Positions 61,918-64,000 of a DNA stretch of 64,000 bases are shown piece after piece (within the stretch, counting starts at the first letter, position 1; every line of letters begins with the position of its first letter). The notes beneath the pieces were generated by a model. That model was not told the origin of the DNA. It made no database searches and saw only the letters and a program-made list of their open reading frames with translations. Location of the stretch: NCBI RefSeq assembly GCF_030503595.1, contig NZ_CP129966.1, positions 248,001-312,000 on the forward strand. Reading direction: 5' to 3'. The position numbers were made by a program, and so were the translations under genes. Source of the DNA: Corynebacterium sp. P4-C1 (GTDB lineage Bacteria > Actinomycetota > Actinomycetes > Mycobacteriales > Mycobacteriaceae).

Positions 61918-63231
61918 ATGGACGAACGACCCGTGGACCCGGCCGAGCCAGCACCCGCGGCCACCCCGACGCTGAGCGTGGGGGAGGAGCTCATGCTGAC
62001 CCCGACGACGATGGCGCACGGCGGCGAGGCGATCGCCCACGCGCCGGACGGCAGGGTGGTGTTCGTCTCCGGGGCCATTCCGGGGGATACCGCCATGGTG
62101 CGCCTGACACGCGTGAAGAAGAACTGGGCGCGCGGTGAGGCGCAATCCATCGTGGCTGCTTCCCCGGACCGGGTGGACCCGGTGTGCCCGGCGGCTCAGG
62201 CCGGCGCCGGCTGCTGCGACTATTCCCATATCGCCCCGGCAGCGCAGGAACGGCTGAAGCGGGAAATTCTCGTCGGACAGCTCGACAAATTCGCCCGCTC
62301 GAGTGGCGTGCTCACCGGATTCGACCTGGCCATCGACTTGGAACAGGACACCCTCGCGCCGCTCACCGGCTGGCGCACGCGCGTCCGGCTCGGTGTCGGG
62401 GACAACGGCCGTGCCGGAATGCGGCGGGCGCGCAGCCATGAAGTCGTTTCCGATGTGCGCTGCACCCAGGTCAACCAGGAGGCGCTCGACGGCATCGTCG
62501 GCCCCGAGGCGCGTGCGTTCACCCCGGGCGCGGAGCTCGTCGTTGTGGTGGATTCGCGGGGTGAGCGGCACGTCGTCGAGACGCAACGCGCACAGCGCGG
62601 CAAGCGCATCGAGCACATCGAAACGAGAATCGAGGGCGGTGCCGCCGTGACGGAGGCGGTTCCCGCGCCGGTGGACAGCGGCACCGAGGAATCGGTTTTC
62701 CGCTTCCCGCCGACGGCGTTCTGGCAGGCGCACACCACGGCACCGGCGACCTATTGCCGCTACATCGCGGATTGGGCGGGGGACACGTACACCCGCCCGG
62801 TCGGCTGGGACCTCTACGGCGGGGTCGGCCTGTTCGTGCCGGAGATCAGTGCCGCGATCGGTTCGGGCGCGCACGTGGTCAGCGTCGACTACTCTGCGGC
62901 CGCGACGCGCGACCGGCAGCCCGCGCTTGAGAGGTACGACGTGGAGGTGCGCAACAGCAAGGTCGAGACGAGCATCGACGGCCTGCCCGACCCGGGGTTG
63001 GTCGTGCTCGACCCGCCGCGCACGGGTGCGGGCGCGGACGTCGTCAAGGCTGTCGCCGGGCGGAACCCGCAGCGCGTCATCCACATCGGGTGCGATCCCG
63101 CCACTTTCGCGCGCGATCTCGCGTCCTGGGGCGAGTCCGGGTACGTCGTCGAACGCATGGCGCTTATCGACGCCTTCCCGAACACGCACCACTTCGAAGT
63201 CCTTACGAGCCTGATTCCCGCCCCCCGGTGA
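61918..63231 (+). CDS. TrmA/RlmD-type RNA 5-methyluridine methyltransferase
   Basis: The 437-residue protein has an N-terminal TRAM domain and a C-terminal SAM domain: [48 protein letters not shown], and [16 protein letters not shown], where the Cys is the catalytic nucleophile. It methylates uridine C5 in rRNA or tRNA. Which position is not clear from sequence. It also contains [10 protein letters not shown], a shortened form of the iron-sulfur Cys motif. Confidence 0.9.
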   Translation: MDERPVDPAEPAPAATPTLSVGEELMLTPTTMAHGGEAIAHAPDGRVVFVSGAIPGDTAMVRLTRVKKNWARGEAQSIVAASPDRVDPVCPAAQAGAGCCDYSHIAPAAQERLKREILVGQLDKFARSSGVLTGFDLAIDLEQDTLAPLTGWRTRVRLGVGDNGRAGMRRARSHEVVSDVRCTQVNQEALDGIVGPEARAFTPGAELVVVVDSRGERHVVETQRAQRGKRIEHIETRIEGGAAVTEAVPAPVDSGTEESVFRFPPTAFWQAHTTAPATYCRYIADWAGDTYTRPVGWDLYGGVGLFVPEISAAIGSGAHVVSVDYSAAATRDRQPALERYDVEVRNSKVETSIDGLPDPGLVVLDPPRTGAGADVVKAVAGRNPQRVIHIGCDPATFARDLASWGESGYVVERMALIDAFPNTHHFEVLTSLIPAPR

Positions 63232-63353
63232 ATAATGGTTTCGGCCACCTGCGGTGTAGACTCGATCAGAACATTCGAGTCCGCCGCGCAGTGGACCGAA
63301 CCAGGCAGAACGCGCGGCGGAGAGACTTCGCCGAGAAGGAGCCAAGACGAACA

Positions 63354-64000
63354 GTGAGTAGGCTTGACCACCTCGACCTTCCCGCTGACCTGAAGAGCAT
63401 GTCCGCGGACGAGCTTGACGGGCTCGCGCGCGAAATCCGCGAATTCCTCATCCAGAAAGTCTCGGCCACTGGCGGACACCTCGGCCCGAATTTGGGTGTC
63501 GTGGAGTTGAGTATCGCGCTGCACGCGGTTTTCGACTCGCCGGACGAGCCCATCATCTTCGACACATCCCACCAGTCGTACGTGCACAAGATCCTCACCG
63601 GGCGTGCCGACCAATTCGACACCCTCCGCAAGAAGGGAGGCCTGTCCGGTTACACGAGCCGCACCGAGTCGGAGCACGATTGGACGGAATCCTCCCACGC
63701 ATCCGCCGCGCTTTCGTACGCCGACGGTTTGTCAAAGGCGAAGGTGCTTCACGGCAACGGCGACCAGAACGTGGTTGCCGTGGTCGGCGATGGCGCGCTG
63801 ACCGGAGGCATGTGCTGGGAAGCACTGAACAATATCGCTGAAAGCGACCGAAACGTGGTCGTCGTGGTCAACGACAACGGCCGCTCCTACTCGCCGACAA
63901 TCGGTGGTTTCGCGCGGAACCTGGACGAGCTGCGCTCCCAGATAGCGCAGATCCGGATTCAACCGGGCTACGACGAAGTCATGGAGCAGGGCAAGCGCAC
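63354..64000 (+). CDS. dxs: 1-deoxy-D-xylulose-5-phosphate synthase, N-terminal part (runs off window)
   Basis: The first 215 residues of Dxs, the thiamine-diphosphate enzyme opening the MEP isoprenoid pathway, are present: [53 protein letters not shown], and the ThDP motif [18 protein letters not shown] ending in [10 protein letters not shown] 63354 is the start, with AAGGAG 12 bases upstream, a rather long spacing. The C-terminal two thirds lie beyond the window. Confidence 0.96.
   Translation, partial: MSRLDHLDLPADLKSMSADELDGLAREIREFLIQKVSATGGHLGPNLGVVELSIALHAVFDSPDEPIIFDTSHQSYVHKILTGRADQFDTLRKKGGLSGYTSRTESEHDWTESSHASAALSYADGLSKAKVLHGNGDQNVVAVVGDGALTGGMCWEALNNIAESDRNVVVVVNDNGRSYSPTIGGFARNLDELRSQIAQIRIQPGYDEVMEQGKR

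Noticed and set aside
8825..63172. Reading the repeated 12-mer as a KOPS or Chi site
   Set aside because: Those motifs are strongly strand-biased, whereas the 12 exact copies split six to six within one stretch of chromosome.

Overview
The window reads as high-GC Gram-positive chromosome from a Corynebacterium-type actinobacterium. The evidence is gene content and order: recA-recX next to miaB/miaA/dapF/hflX, a pgsA-cinA-clgR-pspA run, bioY-bioM-bioN, lexA divergent from a divS-like gene followed by nrdR, hrpA and oxyR, sigB-dtxR-galE, and sigA-ppgK-DUF4193-DUF3093-dut-DUF3710-rRNA/tRNA methyltransferase-dxs. Many genes start with GTG and many are coupled by 4-bp ATGA/GTGA overlaps. I see no rRNA, tRNA or CRISPR array.

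Layout. Positions 1-1182 hold the 3' end of ftsK. At 1186 a DJ-1/PfpI gene begins, but it is split by about 4.75 kb of foreign DNA (about 1393-6147) and resumes at 6148. The insert is AT-richer. It holds an interrupted unknown ORF, a complete IS3-type element with a 3-bp target duplication, a secreted protein paired with a small membrane protein, and a decayed arsenic-type locus (arsC remnant, frameshifted small Cys protein, permease, ArsR). Positions 6600-6740 hold a yybP-ykoY-type (Mn2+) riboswitch in front of a TerC/Alx exporter. Positions 7.9-15 kb hold phospholipid synthesis (pgsA), cinA, the envelope-stress genes clgR and pspA, biotin uptake and recA/recX. Positions 15-28 kb hold a solitary glutamate-binding lipoprotein, miaB, a membrane protein, an FMN glutamate-synthase-like protein, GNAT and DUF349 proteins, miaA, dapF and hflX. 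Positions 28-35 kb hold a nucleobase permease, an HNH/DUF222 nuclease and a fructose PTS cluster without ptsI. Positions 35-45 kb hold lexA, divS-like, nrdR, hrpA, oxyR, a Ski2-like helicase and a PAC2 protein. Positions 45-52 kb hold DUF4192, galE, dtxR, sigB, dtd and a methyltransferase. Positions 52.6-64 kb hold small DUF genes, a helicase, sigA, ppgK, dut and the start of dxs, which runs off the window.

The most striking unexplained signal is a dispersed 12-mer, CGCTTATCGACG. It has 12 exact copies, six on each strand, spread over the core chromosome in genes and between genes, with none in the foreign insert. Near matches add about five more. Chance predicts about 0.01 copies in this much sequence. 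Also notable are the riboswitch whose expression platform visibly hides the Shine-Dalgarno of terC, the secreted/membrane protein pair in the island, and several operator-like palindromes (BioQ type, LexA type, ArsR type).
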